A DNA stretch of 64,000 bases, from positions 1-64,000 of IMG/VR virus record IMGVR_UViG_3300036668_000173, one strand, 5' to 3'. Position numbers and translations under genes: made by a program. The notes below the pieces were generated by a model, which saw nothing but the letters and a program-made list of their open reading frames with translations, was not told the origin of the DNA and did no database searches. Shown here piece by piece: positions 33,630-40,976 of this stretch (positions are counted from its first letter, which is position 1; every line of letters begins with the position of its first letter). This DNA comes from a virus.

Positions 33630-34571
33630 ATGTCTAATGAATTTTTATGGGTAGAAAAGTACAGACCTCAAACAGTTTCTGAGTGTATTTTACCTAAGTC
33701 AATAAAATCTACTTTTTCTTCTATTCTTAAAAGTGGTGAGATACCCAACATGTTATTTACGGGTACTGCAGGAGTGGGTAAGACTACGATTGCTAGAGCC
33801 CTTTGTAATGAGCTTGGTCTTGATTACATCATAATCAATGGTTCCGAAGAGGGCAACATTGATACGCTTCGAGGCAAGATAAAACATTTTGCGTCTACCA
33901 TATCTCTATCGGGTAGTGGGTACAAGGTTGTCATTCTGGATGAAGCCGACTATCTAAATGCAAACTCTTTTCAACCCGCGCTTCGTGGATTCATAGAAGA
34001 GTACTCAAAGAACTGTAGGTTCATCCTTACCTGTAATTTTAAGAATCGTATCATTGAGCCATTGCATTCTCGTTGTTCTACCCACGAATTTAATATTCCA
34101 AATTCAGAAAAGCCTAAGTTAGCTTCAGAGTTTTTCAAGAGGTTAACAGGTATTTTAGAAAAGGAATCAGTACAGTTTGAACCAAGAGCTTTGGCAACAC
34201 TGATCGAACGATTCTTTCCTGATTGGCGTCGGGTTCTTAATGAGTGCCAACGGTATTCAATCAGTGGGTCGATTGATGCAGGAATTCTTGTAAACTTATC
34301 TGACACGAATGTTGATGTCCTAATGACTTCGTTAAAGGATAAAGACTTTAAGACAATGCGAAAATGGGTAGTCGACAATATCGATACAGACCCACAAATC
34401 ATTTTTAGAAAAGTATATGATACGATGACCGATTTTGTTGCACCTGCTTCGGTTCCTCAGATGGTTTTAATCATTGCAGACTATCAATACAAAAATGCAT
34501 TCGTTGCCGATCGAGAAATTAATACGGTCGCCTTTATGACAGAGTTGATGGCTAACATGGAGTGGAAATGA
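33630..34571 (+). CDS. 44: Clamp-loader large subunit Gp44
   Basis: 313 residues (T4 319). AAA+ ATPase: KYRPQTVSECILP at the start, Walker A GTAGVGKTT, Walker B VILDEAD, SRC-type HSRCSTHEF. It forms the 4:1 complex with Gp62 that opens and loads clamp 45. Ribosome site GGGGGG about 20 bases upstream; the stop overlaps the next start. Confidence 0.95.
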   Translation: MSNEFLWVEKYRPQTVSECILPKSIKSTFSSILKSGEIPNMLFTGTAGVGKTTIARALCNELGLDYIIINGSEEGNIDTLRGKIKHFASTISLSGSGYKVVILDEADYLNANSFQPALRGFIEEYSKNCRFILTCNFKNRIIEPLHSRCSTHEFNIPNSEKPKLASEFFKRLTGILEKESVQFEPRALATLIERFFPDWRRVLNECQRYSISGSIDAGILVNLSDTNVDVLMTSLKDKDFKTMRKWVVDNIDTDPQIIFRKVYDTMTDFVAPASVPQMVLIIADYQYKNAFVADREINTVAFMTELMANMEWK

Positions 34572-35155
34572 AAACTAACCCTATAATTTTTGATTTTGAG
34601 ACTCTAGGGACTGATGTCAATAAATGTGTAGTATTGTGTATGGGCATTCTTCAGTTTGACGACACACGGCTTAATTCTAATAACCCTTACACCTACGAAG
34701 AGTTATTGAATCTTGGTGTTCTAATTAAGTTTGACGTCTCTTTACAAGTCAATAAGTACGGAAGAAAAATAGATCCTCAAAGTGTCGATTGGTGGTCAGA
34801 ACAATCTAAAGAGTCAAGGAAGATTCTTACCCCAACAAAGTCTGATGTGTCAATTGATACATTACATGGCATTCTCTGTGCTTACGATCAACCAAGGAAG
34901 ATATATACTAGAGGTAGTAATTTTGATCCCCTTATTTTAGATTCTTTGATGCTCGACACCAAAAAAAGTAATCCGTTTGATTGGTGGAATTTTAGAGATA
35001 CTCGTTCTCTAATTGAAGGTTTGTCGTATGGATCTGGTTTGAAACATAATTATATACCCGAAGAATTGGAAGGTAAAATTGTGGCACATAACCCAATACA
35101 CGATATCGCATTAGATGTCATAAGGATTCAACAACTAGCAAGACTTATGTTATAA
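34568..35155 (+). CDS. dexA: DexA-like 3'-5' exonuclease
   Basis: 195 residues from the ATG at 34568 (ATGA overlap, GGAG eight bases upstream); a GTG at 34562 is the alternative. DEDD-type exonuclease: IIFDFETLGT (motif I), GSNFDPLIL (motif II) and HNPIHDIALDVIR (motif III) with conserved acidic residues. T4 DexA is 227 residues. Probably degrades single-stranded or host DNA. Its TAA stop lies inside a promoter element. Confidence 0.82.
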   Translation: MKTNPIIFDFETLGTDVNKCVVLCMGILQFDDTRLNSNNPYTYEELLNLGVLIKFDVSLQVNKYGRKIDPQSVDWWSEQSKESRKILTPTKSDVSIDTLHGILCAYDQPRKIYTRGSNFDPLILDSLMLDTKKSNPFDWWNFRDTRSLIEGLSYGSGLKHNYIPEELEGKIVAHNPIHDIALDVIRIQQLARLML

Positions 35156-35156
35156 T
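35148..35156 (+). promoter_or_regulatory. Extended -10 promoter (TGTTATAAT) overlapping the dexA stop
   Basis: TGTTATAAT covers the last codons and stop of dexA. The following gene starts only at 35157, so a transcript begun here would skip that start or be used only for gene 62. Confidence 0.4.
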
Positions 35157-35450
35157 ATGCTAATTACTTCAATTAGACGTACCACAAACTGGATCAAATA
35201 TGATTTTAGCTCTCATCCTATTCGTTTTCTCATTGAGTTGTGCGCTTGGGGCATATCAATTGCTTGTAGCATTACGATGGCAGTCACCGTCCCGAACCCG
35301 CCATTACTTATTTTATATCCTATCTGGATTATTGGTTGTTCAATGTATCTCTGGTCTGCTCATACTCGCAAATCTTTTGGAATGTTCGCGAACTACATGT
35401 TACTTGTCATTATAGATTCGGTTGGTTTAATTAGAATGGTGGTCTTATGA
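35157..35450 (+). CDS. Small membrane protein between dexA and gene 62
   Basis: 97 residues with three hydrophobic segments (about 22-44, 48-66 and 73-96). The frame is chosen because it runs from just after the dexA stop to an ATGA overlap with gene 62; another 71-codon frame inside it (35200-35415) is a shadow. No family recognised. Confidence 0.6.
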   Translation: MLITSIRRTTNWIKYDFSSHPIRFLIELCAWGISIACSITMAVTVPNPPLLILYPIWIIGCSMYLWSAHTRKSFGMFANYMLLVIIDSVGLIRMVVL

Positions 35451-35827
35451 ATCCTTATGAATATGTTAAATCTATCAATCAAACAAAAGAAAACATTATG
35501 GTCGATGACGAGTCCGAGAAAGGCTACAATTCGTATATTGTAAATCGAAGCCTGTCATATTTTAATGACACTGTTATGTTTGCCAATGAAATGAATGTAA
35601 ATCATCAATTAGACAATCGACTAAAGTATGAGTTTCTATTAGGGACTATTCGTAAGAAGGCTAGGTTCTCTAAATGGATAAAGCCCGACACCGAAGAGTC
35701 TCTAAACATAATCAAAGAGTGTTACGGATATAGTAACGAAAAGGCTCTTCAAGTGTTAAATTTATTGTCTGTCGAACAAATAGGACAGATCAAAAGACGA
35801 CTATCGAAGGGTGGTCGGACTCCTTAA
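35447..35827 (+). CDS. 62: Clamp-loader small subunit Gp62
   Basis: 126 residues, shorter than T4 gp62 (187) but like the compact cyanophage form. Features: PYEYVKSINQTKENIM, YIVNRSLSYFNDTVMFANEMN, and FSKWIKPDTEESLNIIKECYGYS, equivalent to VENALSQFPE and YGKWAK in T4. It completes the loader with Gp44. Helical, acidic and basic patches; ends LSKGGRTP. Confidence 0.82.
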   Translation: MNPYEYVKSINQTKENIMVDDESEKGYNSYIVNRSLSYFNDTVMFANEMNVNHQLDNRLKYEFLLGTIRKKARFSKWIKPDTEESLNIIKECYGYSNEKALQVLNLLSVEQIGQIKRRLSKGGRTP

Positions 35828-35838
35828 AGTTTTTAGAT

Positions 35839-35886
35839 GTTGATCAGTTTACCCTCTACTGACCAACTGTTAAATGTGTAAGAGGG
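35839..35886 (+). ncRNA. Candidate H-type RNA pseudoknot upstream of a small HTH gene
   Basis: Stem 1: 35839-35848 (GTTGATCAGT) with 35858-35867 (ACTGACCAAC), nine of ten pairs. The 9-base loop contains CCCTCT (35852-35857), which is complementary to AGAGGG (35881-35886), a ribosome-site-like sequence. Both can form together only as a pseudoknot. T4 controls some genes, notably 32, with such leaders. Confidence 0.45.
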
Positions 35887-35898
35887 AATTCATGGAGT

Positions 35899-35904
35899 TA
35901 TAAT
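35899..35904 (+). promoter_or_regulatory. Possible -10 box (TATAAT) just before the HTH gene
   Basis: GAGTTATAAT four bases ahead of the start at 35908. A transcript from it would not include the start codon with a leader, so its relevance is doubtful. Confidence 0.2.
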
Positions 35905-35907
35905 ATA

Positions 35908-36093
35908 ATGTCTCATAAAGAAAAAATCGCAAAGTACTTAACAAAAAAAGAACAGACTATTCGTCAACTTAGTAGCTTGTTGAGTATCAAAGAAAATGCG
36001 GTTCGTTCGCGTGTAGCCGAGCTTCGACAAGACGGCATGAGTATCGAAACAATCACTACGAAGAGTGGCAAGACTGCATACAAGATGTCGTAA
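35908..36093 (+). CDS. Small winged-helix-like DNA-binding protein
   Basis: 61 residues: KIAKYLTKKEQTIRQLSSLLSIKENAVRSRVAELRQDGMSIETITTKSGKTAYKMS. It has a helix-turn-helix (about 17-40) followed by a beta wing, the pattern of MarR/Crp-like mini winged helices and of some T4-like regulatory proteins. Ribosome site GGAG ten bases upstream. May be a transcription regulator; ends 20 bases before the hairpin at 36113. Confidence 0.65.
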   Translation: MSHKEKIAKYLTKKEQTIRQLSSLLSIKENAVRSRVAELRQDGMSIETITTKSGKTAYKMS

Positions 36094-36112
36094 TACAAAT
36101 CTTTGATGTCCT

Positions 36113-36168
36113 ATAACAAAGATAGTGCGTGAGTATAAATACTTTCATACTATCTTTGTTATTTTTTT
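36113..36168 (+). terminator. Intrinsic terminator with a late promoter in its loop
   Basis: ATAACAAAGATAGT (36113-36126) pairs perfectly with ACTATCTTTGTTAT (36149-36162), followed by TTTTTT. The 22-base loop holds an exact late promoter. RNA from upstream can fold the complete hairpin and terminate. RNA started at the loop promoter lacks the left arm and cannot. Confidence 0.85.
36134..36141 (+). promoter_or_regulatory. Late promoter (TATAAATA) inside the terminator loop
   Basis: Exact TATAAATA. Transcription should start near 36147, at the right arm of the hairpin, 34 bases before the start of the zinc-ribbon protein. Confidence 0.8.
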
Positions 36169-36180
36169 AAGTGAGGTTAT

Positions 36181-37791
36181 ATGAATTGTCCAGAATGCCA
36201 GAGTGAAAATGTTCACGGAAATGGTTTCAGAAATACCACGCAGGGTAGAACAAAACGATACCGATGTATGGGTTGTGGTAAAGGTTTTTCGCTACCTTCA
36301 GATCTTACAGGAGATAATGAAGATCTTGGTGCCTATGATGAGACCTATGTTCGAGAAAAAGAATGGTTAGAAGAAAAGATTAAGAACCATCGTAAATTCG
36401 TCATAACTTCGGCTCAGTCGAACACCGACACGAACGAGAAATTTTTAAAGTCTTTGCTTACTTTTTGCAAGCATAACAAGGCACAACTTTTAGTCATTCC
36501 GATTAAGTATAGAAATCCAACATCAGCAGAAGACGAAAGTAATTATACATGGAGCACTTCGCTTCAGGACTACATGATCGAAAACAATTTTAAATTGCAT
36601 CCAAATCTTAAGGTCTTAGGCGCATTGAAAATAAATGCAACTGCAGAAAATCCTATGACGGGTCTAGATCCCATTTCAAAGGGAGACTCTGTAATCATTG
36701 GGCATAACCAATTACAAATGAAAACGCTTGCGGTGCAACAAAGCGACTTCCCTGTCATCATGTCTTCGACAGGAACCGTGTCCGAAAAAGATTATTCAAT
36801 TTCTAAAATGGGTTACAAGGCTCAGTTCAACCATTCATTTTCGGCTGTACTTGTCGAGCTACCACCACTAAATGCAAAAGATGATAATGACGTGTTTCAT
36901 ATTAGGCATTTAAATTTTGATGGTCGTGGGTTCTTTGACTTGTCGTATTACTATTTGCCTACTAAGGCAACCAAAGACGTCTCTAGTGTAGAAGCAATTG
37001 TTACGGGCGACGAACATGCATTGTTTACAGATCCAGTAGTTAAGTCGGTGACCTATATGTCACAGGACTCAATTGTAAAAACTTTGAAGCCTAAATTTAT
37101 TGTTCGTCATGATGTGCTTGATTGTTATACGGTAAGCCACCACCACAGACATTCGGTGTTTACTCAGTATGCAAAATATAAATGTGGTATGAATAAGATC
37201 GAAGACGAGTTGAATTTAACCATTCAGTACATAAAGGAAACAAGTCCAATATTGGCAACAAATTTAATTGTTCCTTCTAATCACAATGATCACTTGACGA
37301 GGTGGTTAAACGAGACGGATCCAAAGTATGAGCCATGGAATGCTGTGTTATACCACAAACTCATGTACCGTATGTTGGAACATACTAATATCGATTCGTC
37401 GGGTACGGTTCATCCAAATCCGTTTGAGCTTTATTGTGGACACAGTTTTAAAAATTCGGGGAATAAGGTAGAGTTTTTGAGTCGAAACACTTCATACAAA
37501 ATCAAAGAAATTGAAATTGGTTTACATGGTGATAAGGGCCAGAATGGGTCGCGTGGGTCTAGAAAACAGTTGTCTACGTTACCATCAAAGACGATTATAG
37601 GACACTCTCACAGCCCTGGGATCGAAAAAGGTTGCTACCAAGTAGGTACGTCCTCCTACCTTAAATTAGAGTACACGTCTGGGCCCTCCTCTTGGCTTCA
37701 CACACATTGTCTGATCTACTCGAACGGTAAGAGACAACTTATCAATATTATTCGAGGAAAGTGGCGAGGGGATTCTAAGATTCACAAGTGA
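36181..37791 (+). CDS. Zinc-ribbon protein with metallophosphoesterase-like domain (phage A1-type?)
   Basis: 536 residues. N-terminal zinc ribbon with Cys3, Cys6, Cys29, Cys32 (NCPECQ..YRCMGCGKGF), like transposase-type ribbons. The body has spaced metallophosphoesterase-like motifs: VTGDEHALF (about 280), SNHNDHLTRWL (about 364) and GHSHSPGIEKG (about 480). This arrangement recalls the T5 A1 protein family, which is needed for host DNA degradation, but I assign it only tentatively. It is the first gene after a late promoter that is protected by a terminator. A nuclease or phosphatase acting on nucleic acid is possible. Confidence 0.6.
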   Translation: MNCPECQSENVHGNGFRNTTQGRTKRYRCMGCGKGFSLPSDLTGDNEDLGAYDETYVREKEWLEEKIKNHRKFVITSAQSNTDTNEKFLKSLLTFCKHNKAQLLVIPIKYRNPTSAEDESNYTWSTSLQDYMIENNFKLHPNLKVLGALKINATAENPMTGLDPISKGDSVIIGHNQLQMKTLAVQQSDFPVIMSSTGTVSEKDYSISKMGYKAQFNHSFSAVLVELPPLNAKDDNDVFHIRHLNFDGRGFFDLSYYYLPTKATKDVSSVEAIVTGDEHALFTDPVVKSVTYMSQDSIVKTLKPKFIVRHDVLDCYTVSHHHRHSVFTQYAKYKCGMNKIEDELNLTIQYIKETSPILATNLIVPSNHNDHLTRWLNETDPKYEPWNAVLYHKLMYRMLEHTNIDSSGTVHPNPFELYCGHSFKNSGNKVEFLSRNTSYKIKEIEIGLHGDKGQNGSRGSRKQLSTLPSKTIIGHSHSPGIEKGCYQVGTSSYLKLEYTSGPSSWLHTHCLIYSNGKRQLINIIRGKWRGDSKIHK

Positions 37792-37809
37792 CCTCTAAAA
37801 TCATTCTTT

Positions 37810-37817
37810 TATAAATA
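37810..37817 (+). promoter_or_regulatory. Late promoter (TATAAATA) upstream of regA
   Basis: Exact TATAAATA after a T-run, 40 bases ahead of the regA start. A late promoter for regA is unusual compared with its middle expression in T4; it may serve the downstream genes. Confidence 0.7.
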
Positions 37818-37856
37818 ACATATATTATTGTTATTGCATCATAAAGGAATATTAAA

Positions 37857-38285
37857 ATGAGTGAATTTGTAAATCAATCAGAGCCCGTTGTATGGGATCC
37901 CTCTATGATGTTAGAGGTGATCCTAAACGAACCCGATGACTTTTTAAAAGTCCGAGAAACCTTAACACGGATTGGGGTCGCATCAAGAAAAGATAATACT
38001 CTATTTCAGTCGTGTCATATACTACACAAGCAAGGTCGATACTTTATCGTACACTTCAAGGAAATGTTTTTACTTGATGGTAAACCTTCTAATTTAGTAA
38101 AAAATGATCTTCAGAGGCGAGACACCATTATAACGTTACTATCCGACTGGGGTTTGATAACTGTTTTAGAAAATGGTCGAGATCTAGATTGTGCCCCACT
38201 AAGACAAATCAAAGTACTTTCGTTTAAAGAAAAGGAAAACTGGTTGTTGTCCCCAAAATATAATATTGGGAATTCGGATCGATAG
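37857..38285 (+). CDS. regA: Translational repressor RegA
   Basis: 142 residues (T4 122). Very good match by eye to T4 RegA: DDFLKVRETLTRIGVASRKDNTLFQSCHILHKQGRYFIVHFKEMFLLDG corresponds to DFLKVKETLTRMGIANNKDKVLYQSCHILQKKG. Ends SPKYNIGN as T4 KYTIGN. A 17-residue N-terminal extension precedes the family core. RegA binds the initiation region of many early mRNAs and blocks ribosomes. Confidence 0.95.
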   Translation: MSEFVNQSEPVVWDPSMMLEVILNEPDDFLKVRETLTRIGVASRKDNTLFQSCHILHKQGRYFIVHFKEMFLLDGKPSNLVKNDLQRRDTIITLLSDWGLITVLENGRDLDCAPLRQIKVLSFKEKENWLLSPKYNIGNSDR

Positions 38286-38291
38286 AATACA

Positions 38292-39146
38292 ATGACTCAT
38301 ATTCGTGGGATGTTGGGTCTTGGTGATAGCATATACCAAAGAGCCTTTATAAAAAAGATGGATCATGAAGTATATCTCGAAACACCATGGCCACAACTCT
38401 ATGAAGACCTATCTAATGTAAAATTTGTTTTACCCTCTAGAAGCCTAAGAACCCAAGATAAAAATGTAACGTCTTACTGGGTCGAATGGGAAGTTCCTCC
38501 AGAGATATGTAACACGATACGAGTCAATTATAGAGATATCAGTAAATCAGAAAAAAGTATAATTCAGGCAATGTCTGAATGTTTCGATGTAGGAGTGCCA
38601 GAATCTTTTGACCTACCCGACTTCACAGACGAATGTTCATGGGTTAAGACTCTAGGAGATTTTGCCTTAGTGCGACCAGTGACCGAAAGGAAAGAGTGGT
38701 ACAACACGTCACGAAATCCTAGACCCGAGTACGTAGAGCAGTCTGTTAACGCTCTAAGAGAAATGGGTGTGACCATTGTTTCTGTTGCAGATCTAAAGGA
38801 TTCTGAAGAGTGGTTGGTAGGAAAAGATATAAACGCAGATTTTAAGTTTCATGCTGGACAACTGACCGTAAAGGAAATGATGGCTTTGACACAATCAGCA
38901 TCCTATGTTATAGGTGGTGTTGGTTGGATAGTCCCAGCTTCGTTGGCATACAAAAGTAATGCATGGATTATTTTGGGTGGACAAGGTGGACTTAACTCCC
39001 CACAGAAGTTGGTAGATAAATTTTTGACTCCAGCCTTAAATTTTGTTGAGCCAGATAAATACTGTTTATGCTCTGGCATGACACACAATTGTAAAAAGGA
39101 AATTAGTAATTATGAGCAAAAATTTACCAACTGGCTACGAAGATGA
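38292..39146 (+). CDS. Glycosyltransferase-like protein (GT-B/GT9-like)
   Basis: 284 residues. Starts THIRGMLGLGDSIYQRAFI, the GxGD-type N-terminus of GT9 heptosyltransferase-like proteins, and its C-terminal half has a Rossmann-type pattern (DFALVRPVT, MALTQSASYVIGGVGWIVPASLAY). A similar protein is encoded at 58993. The overlapping downstream gene is a methyltransferase, so they may act on the same substrate, such as a glycan or modified base. Substrate cannot be inferred. Confidence 0.6.
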   Translation: MTHIRGMLGLGDSIYQRAFIKKMDHEVYLETPWPQLYEDLSNVKFVLPSRSLRTQDKNVTSYWVEWEVPPEICNTIRVNYRDISKSEKSIIQAMSECFDVGVPESFDLPDFTDECSWVKTLGDFALVRPVTERKEWYNTSRNPRPEYVEQSVNALREMGVTIVSVADLKDSEEWLVGKDINADFKFHAGQLTVKEMMALTQSASYVIGGVGWIVPASLAYKSNAWIILGGQGGLNSPQKLVDKFLTPALNFVEPDKYCLCSGMTHNCKKEISNYEQKFTNWLRR

Positions 39147-39726
39147 ATTTATCTGGTACCCTGACCTACAGATGGGATATCACCCAAGAGATCCGATTGA
39201 CTATGATGGCGATTATTGGGACAAGTACCTTAAGTACGACAAATCAGATATGGGAGTCGAGCTTACACGAGCACGTTTAGATTTAGTTAAGCGACACAGT
39301 AAAAGTGCCGATATAATTGACATTGGTATCGGTGGTGGTTTATTTGTTAGTGAAATGAATTGCTATGGGTTTGACGTAAACGAACGCGCTAATCAATGGT
39401 TGCATTCCAATAATAGATTTAAAAATCCGTACCAAGACCGAGCACATTCTATCACCTGTTGGGATTCGATTGAGCATGTTCCCGACCCTACCACACTATT
39501 GAAAAATGTTGACAAGTGGTTCTTTGCCTCTATACCAATTTTTCAATCACCAGAGACAGTTAAAGATTCTAAACACTACCGACCTGGGGAACACATATGG
39601 TACTTCACCCATGAAGGTTTCATTGCATGGGCAGGTCGTCATGGCTTTGAACTAGTCGAATGGAATGATCAAGAAACTTTACTGGGTCGCGAAGATATTC
39701 GCTCATACGCATTCAAGAGAGTATAA
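39112..39726 (+). CDS. SAM-dependent methyltransferase
   Basis: 204 residues. Class I methyltransferase: motif I IIDIGIGGGLFV (SAM binding), motif II/post-I GFDVNERANQWL, and CWDSIEHVPDPTTLLKNV before the active-site loop, then SIPIF and HIWYFTHEGFIAW. Resembles methyltransferases type 11/12 that act on small molecules or glycans rather than DNA methylases, as no DPPY or PC motif is seen. Overlaps the glycosyltransferase-like gene by 35 bases. Confidence 0.82.
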   Translation: MSKNLPTGYEDEFIWYPDLQMGYHPRDPIDYDGDYWDKYLKYDKSDMGVELTRARLDLVKRHSKSADIIDIGIGGGLFVSEMNCYGFDVNERANQWLHSNNRFKNPYQDRAHSITCWDSIEHVPDPTTLLKNVDKWFFASIPIFQSPETVKDSKHYRPGEHIWYFTHEGFIAWAGRHGFELVEWNDQETLLGREDIRSYAFKRV

Positions 39727-39729
39727 ATA
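39722..39729 (+). promoter_or_regulatory. Late promoter (TATAAATA) with predicted leaderless transcript
   Basis: Exact TATAAATA overlapping the end of the methyltransferase gene. By T4 spacing the RNA starts at about 39735, the A of the next start codon. Confidence 0.75.
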
Positions 39730-39734
39730 AAAGT

Positions 39735-39947
39735 ATGTTATCATTCAAAGAATACGAAGAAATATTACAAGAGGCTTCATATGCTGGAAATATCGGCATC
39801 ATGGAGTTGGTAAAATTTTATAAACAGGCAGACCCTAAGACTATTGCTAAGGTTAAAGATCTCATCGCATCAAAGAAGAACAAAGAGGCGTGGGACATAA
39901 TCCAAAAAGTGACTGGGGTAACTCTTCACAAGTCTGCTTTTGCATAG
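39735..39947 (+). CDS. Small internal head protein candidate with capsid-targeting N-terminus
   Basis: 70 residues. N-terminus MLSFKEYEEILQEAS resembles the T4 capsid-targeting sequence and contains LQE, a possible gp21 cleavage site. The remainder is a helical basic protein (KFYKQADPKTIAKVKDLIASKKNKEAWDIIQKVTG). Driven by an exact late promoter and lacking a clear ribosome site. Probably packaged in the head; function unknown. Confidence 0.6.
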   Translation: MLSFKEYEEILQEASYAGNIGIMELVKFYKQADPKTIAKVKDLIASKKNKEAWDIIQKVTGVTLHKSAFA

Positions 39948-39957
39948 GTTTCTACTA

Positions 39958-40039
39958 CCTTAGGAACGTAAAGCCGACACTACGATAAGGTGTCCCTGTA
40001 TTCGGTAAGCAGGAAACCCGATATGCCTAATGGATATCG
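39958..40039 (+). ncRNA. Candidate structured RNA upstream of hsp20
   Basis: The 132-base gap holds several short stems: GACAC/GTGTC (39976-39980 with 39990-39994), CCTG/CAGG (39995-39998 with 40010-40013), CGATAT/ATATCG (40019-40024 with 40034-40039), and an alternative CCGA/TCGG. TTAGG at 39960 is complementary to CCTAA in the last loop. Could be a leader RNA of hsp20 or an independent small RNA. Stems are short, so confidence is low. Confidence 0.35.
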
Positions 40040-40079
40040 ATTATTTTAAATTAAAACTCGCTTAATAGGAGCATTCACA

Positions 40080-40595
40080 ATGCAAAACACTTTTAACAAC
40101 TCAGTAAAAGACTTCGAGAAATTCTTCATTGGTTATGATGGCTATGCCCATCACTTGACAAAACTTCATCAAGACTTAACCAAGAACGCACCAAACTATC
40201 CCCCATACAATATCAAAAAGATTGGCGAAAACACTTATACCATTGAACTAGCCGTTGCAGGTTTTAACAAGCAACAACTAGAAATTCATATCGATGGCGA
40301 TAAACTTTCGGTCAAGGGAAATATTGACAAGTCCGAATCTTCTGGTACTATGTTATATGAAGGTATCGCGAACCGAGCGTTCACTCGGGCATTTGCCTTA
40401 AATGATAATGTCGTTGTAAAAAACGCAGGGTTGTTTAATGGTATGTTAAAAATCATGCTTGAACAAATTATTCCAGAAAAGAATAAGTCATATAAAATTG
40501 ACATTCAAGATGACGAGCCTCAATCTGTTTCTGAGTTTGCTTCGGGTAACATTCATCGTACAGGTGAACAGGTATTCGGTCCAGGCTCTAATTAA
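40080..40595 (+). CDS. hsp20: Small heat-shock protein Hsp20
   Basis: 171 residues with an alpha-crystallin domain: YPPYNIKKIGENTYTIELAVAGFNKQQLEIHIDGDKLSVKG, IANRAFTRAFALNDNVVVKNAGLFNGMLKIML, and a C-terminal tail. The A-x-x-x-G-x-L motif is represented by AGLFNGMLKI. Hsp20 genes occur in cyanophage and pelagiphage-type T4-like genomes and are thought to help capsid scaffolding or host stress. Ribosome site ATAGGAGC. Confidence 0.93.
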   Translation: MQNTFNNSVKDFEKFFIGYDGYAHHLTKLHQDLTKNAPNYPPYNIKKIGENTYTIELAVAGFNKQQLEIHIDGDKLSVKGNIDKSESSGTMLYEGIANRAFTRAFALNDNVVVKNAGLFNGMLKIMLEQIIPEKNKSYKIDIQDDEPQSVSEFASGNIHRTGEQVFGPGSN

Positions 40596-40616
40596 TATAC
40601 CGTATTGAAATGAATG

Positions 40617-40637
40617 GCGGGTCGCATTGGCTCGCCA
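40617..40637 (+). other. Short hairpin between hsp20 and the next gene
   Basis: ATGGCGGG and CTCGCCAT can pair with one G-U pair, around a short loop (about 40615-40638). No T-run follows, so it is not a clear terminator. Confidence 0.3.
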
Positions 40638-40662
40638 TGTTACACTTATAGGATTATAAATC

Positions 40663-40956
40663 ATGAGCAATATTAAATTACTACGACTTAACTCGGGCGA
40701 AGAACTGATTGCCTCGATCACAGAAAATGAAAGCGGCGACTACCTTGCAAAAGATATCACGGTGCTGATCCCAACACAATCAAATACTCTAGGGCTTGCC
40801 CCATTCATGCCTTACTCGATCATTCCAGAAGTTGGCATCACATTCAAAGAAAAGGACATCATGTTCTTTACCAAGCCAATCGATGACCTTTTGACAAAAT
40901 ATAATGAAATGTTTAAAAAGATTGTTACGCCACCCGAGAAAAGGATAATCCTTTAA
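40663..40956 (+). CDS. Small Sm-like-type protein
   Basis: 97 residues. Starts NIKLLRLNSGEELIASITENESGDYLAKDITVLIP and contains KDIMFFTKPIDDLLTKYNEMF. Its N-terminal pattern is very like that of the protein at 24644, suggesting two paralogues of a compact beta-barrel family present in T4-like marine phages. An LSm-type RNA-binding role is only a fold impression. Precedes polymerase 43 by 18 bases. Confidence 0.62.
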   Translation: MSNIKLLRLNSGEELIASITENESGDYLAKDITVLIPTQSNTLGLAPFMPYSIIPEVGITFKEKDIMFFTKPIDDLLTKYNEMFKKIVTPPEKRIIL

Positions 40957-40967
40957 GGTTGTTTTTG

Positions 40968-40976
40968 TGGTAAAAT
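40968..40976 (+). promoter_or_regulatory. Possible promoter (TGGTAAAAT) overlapping the gene 43 start
   Basis: TGGTAAAAT, a variant of the extended -10, ends inside the gene 43 start codon. If used it would need a downstream start, so it is weak. Confidence 0.2.

Noticed and set aside
35200-35415. Alternative 71-codon hydrophobic frame inside the membrane-protein gene
   Set aside because: The 35157 frame has better junctions on both sides; the other frame ends without coupling to gene 62.
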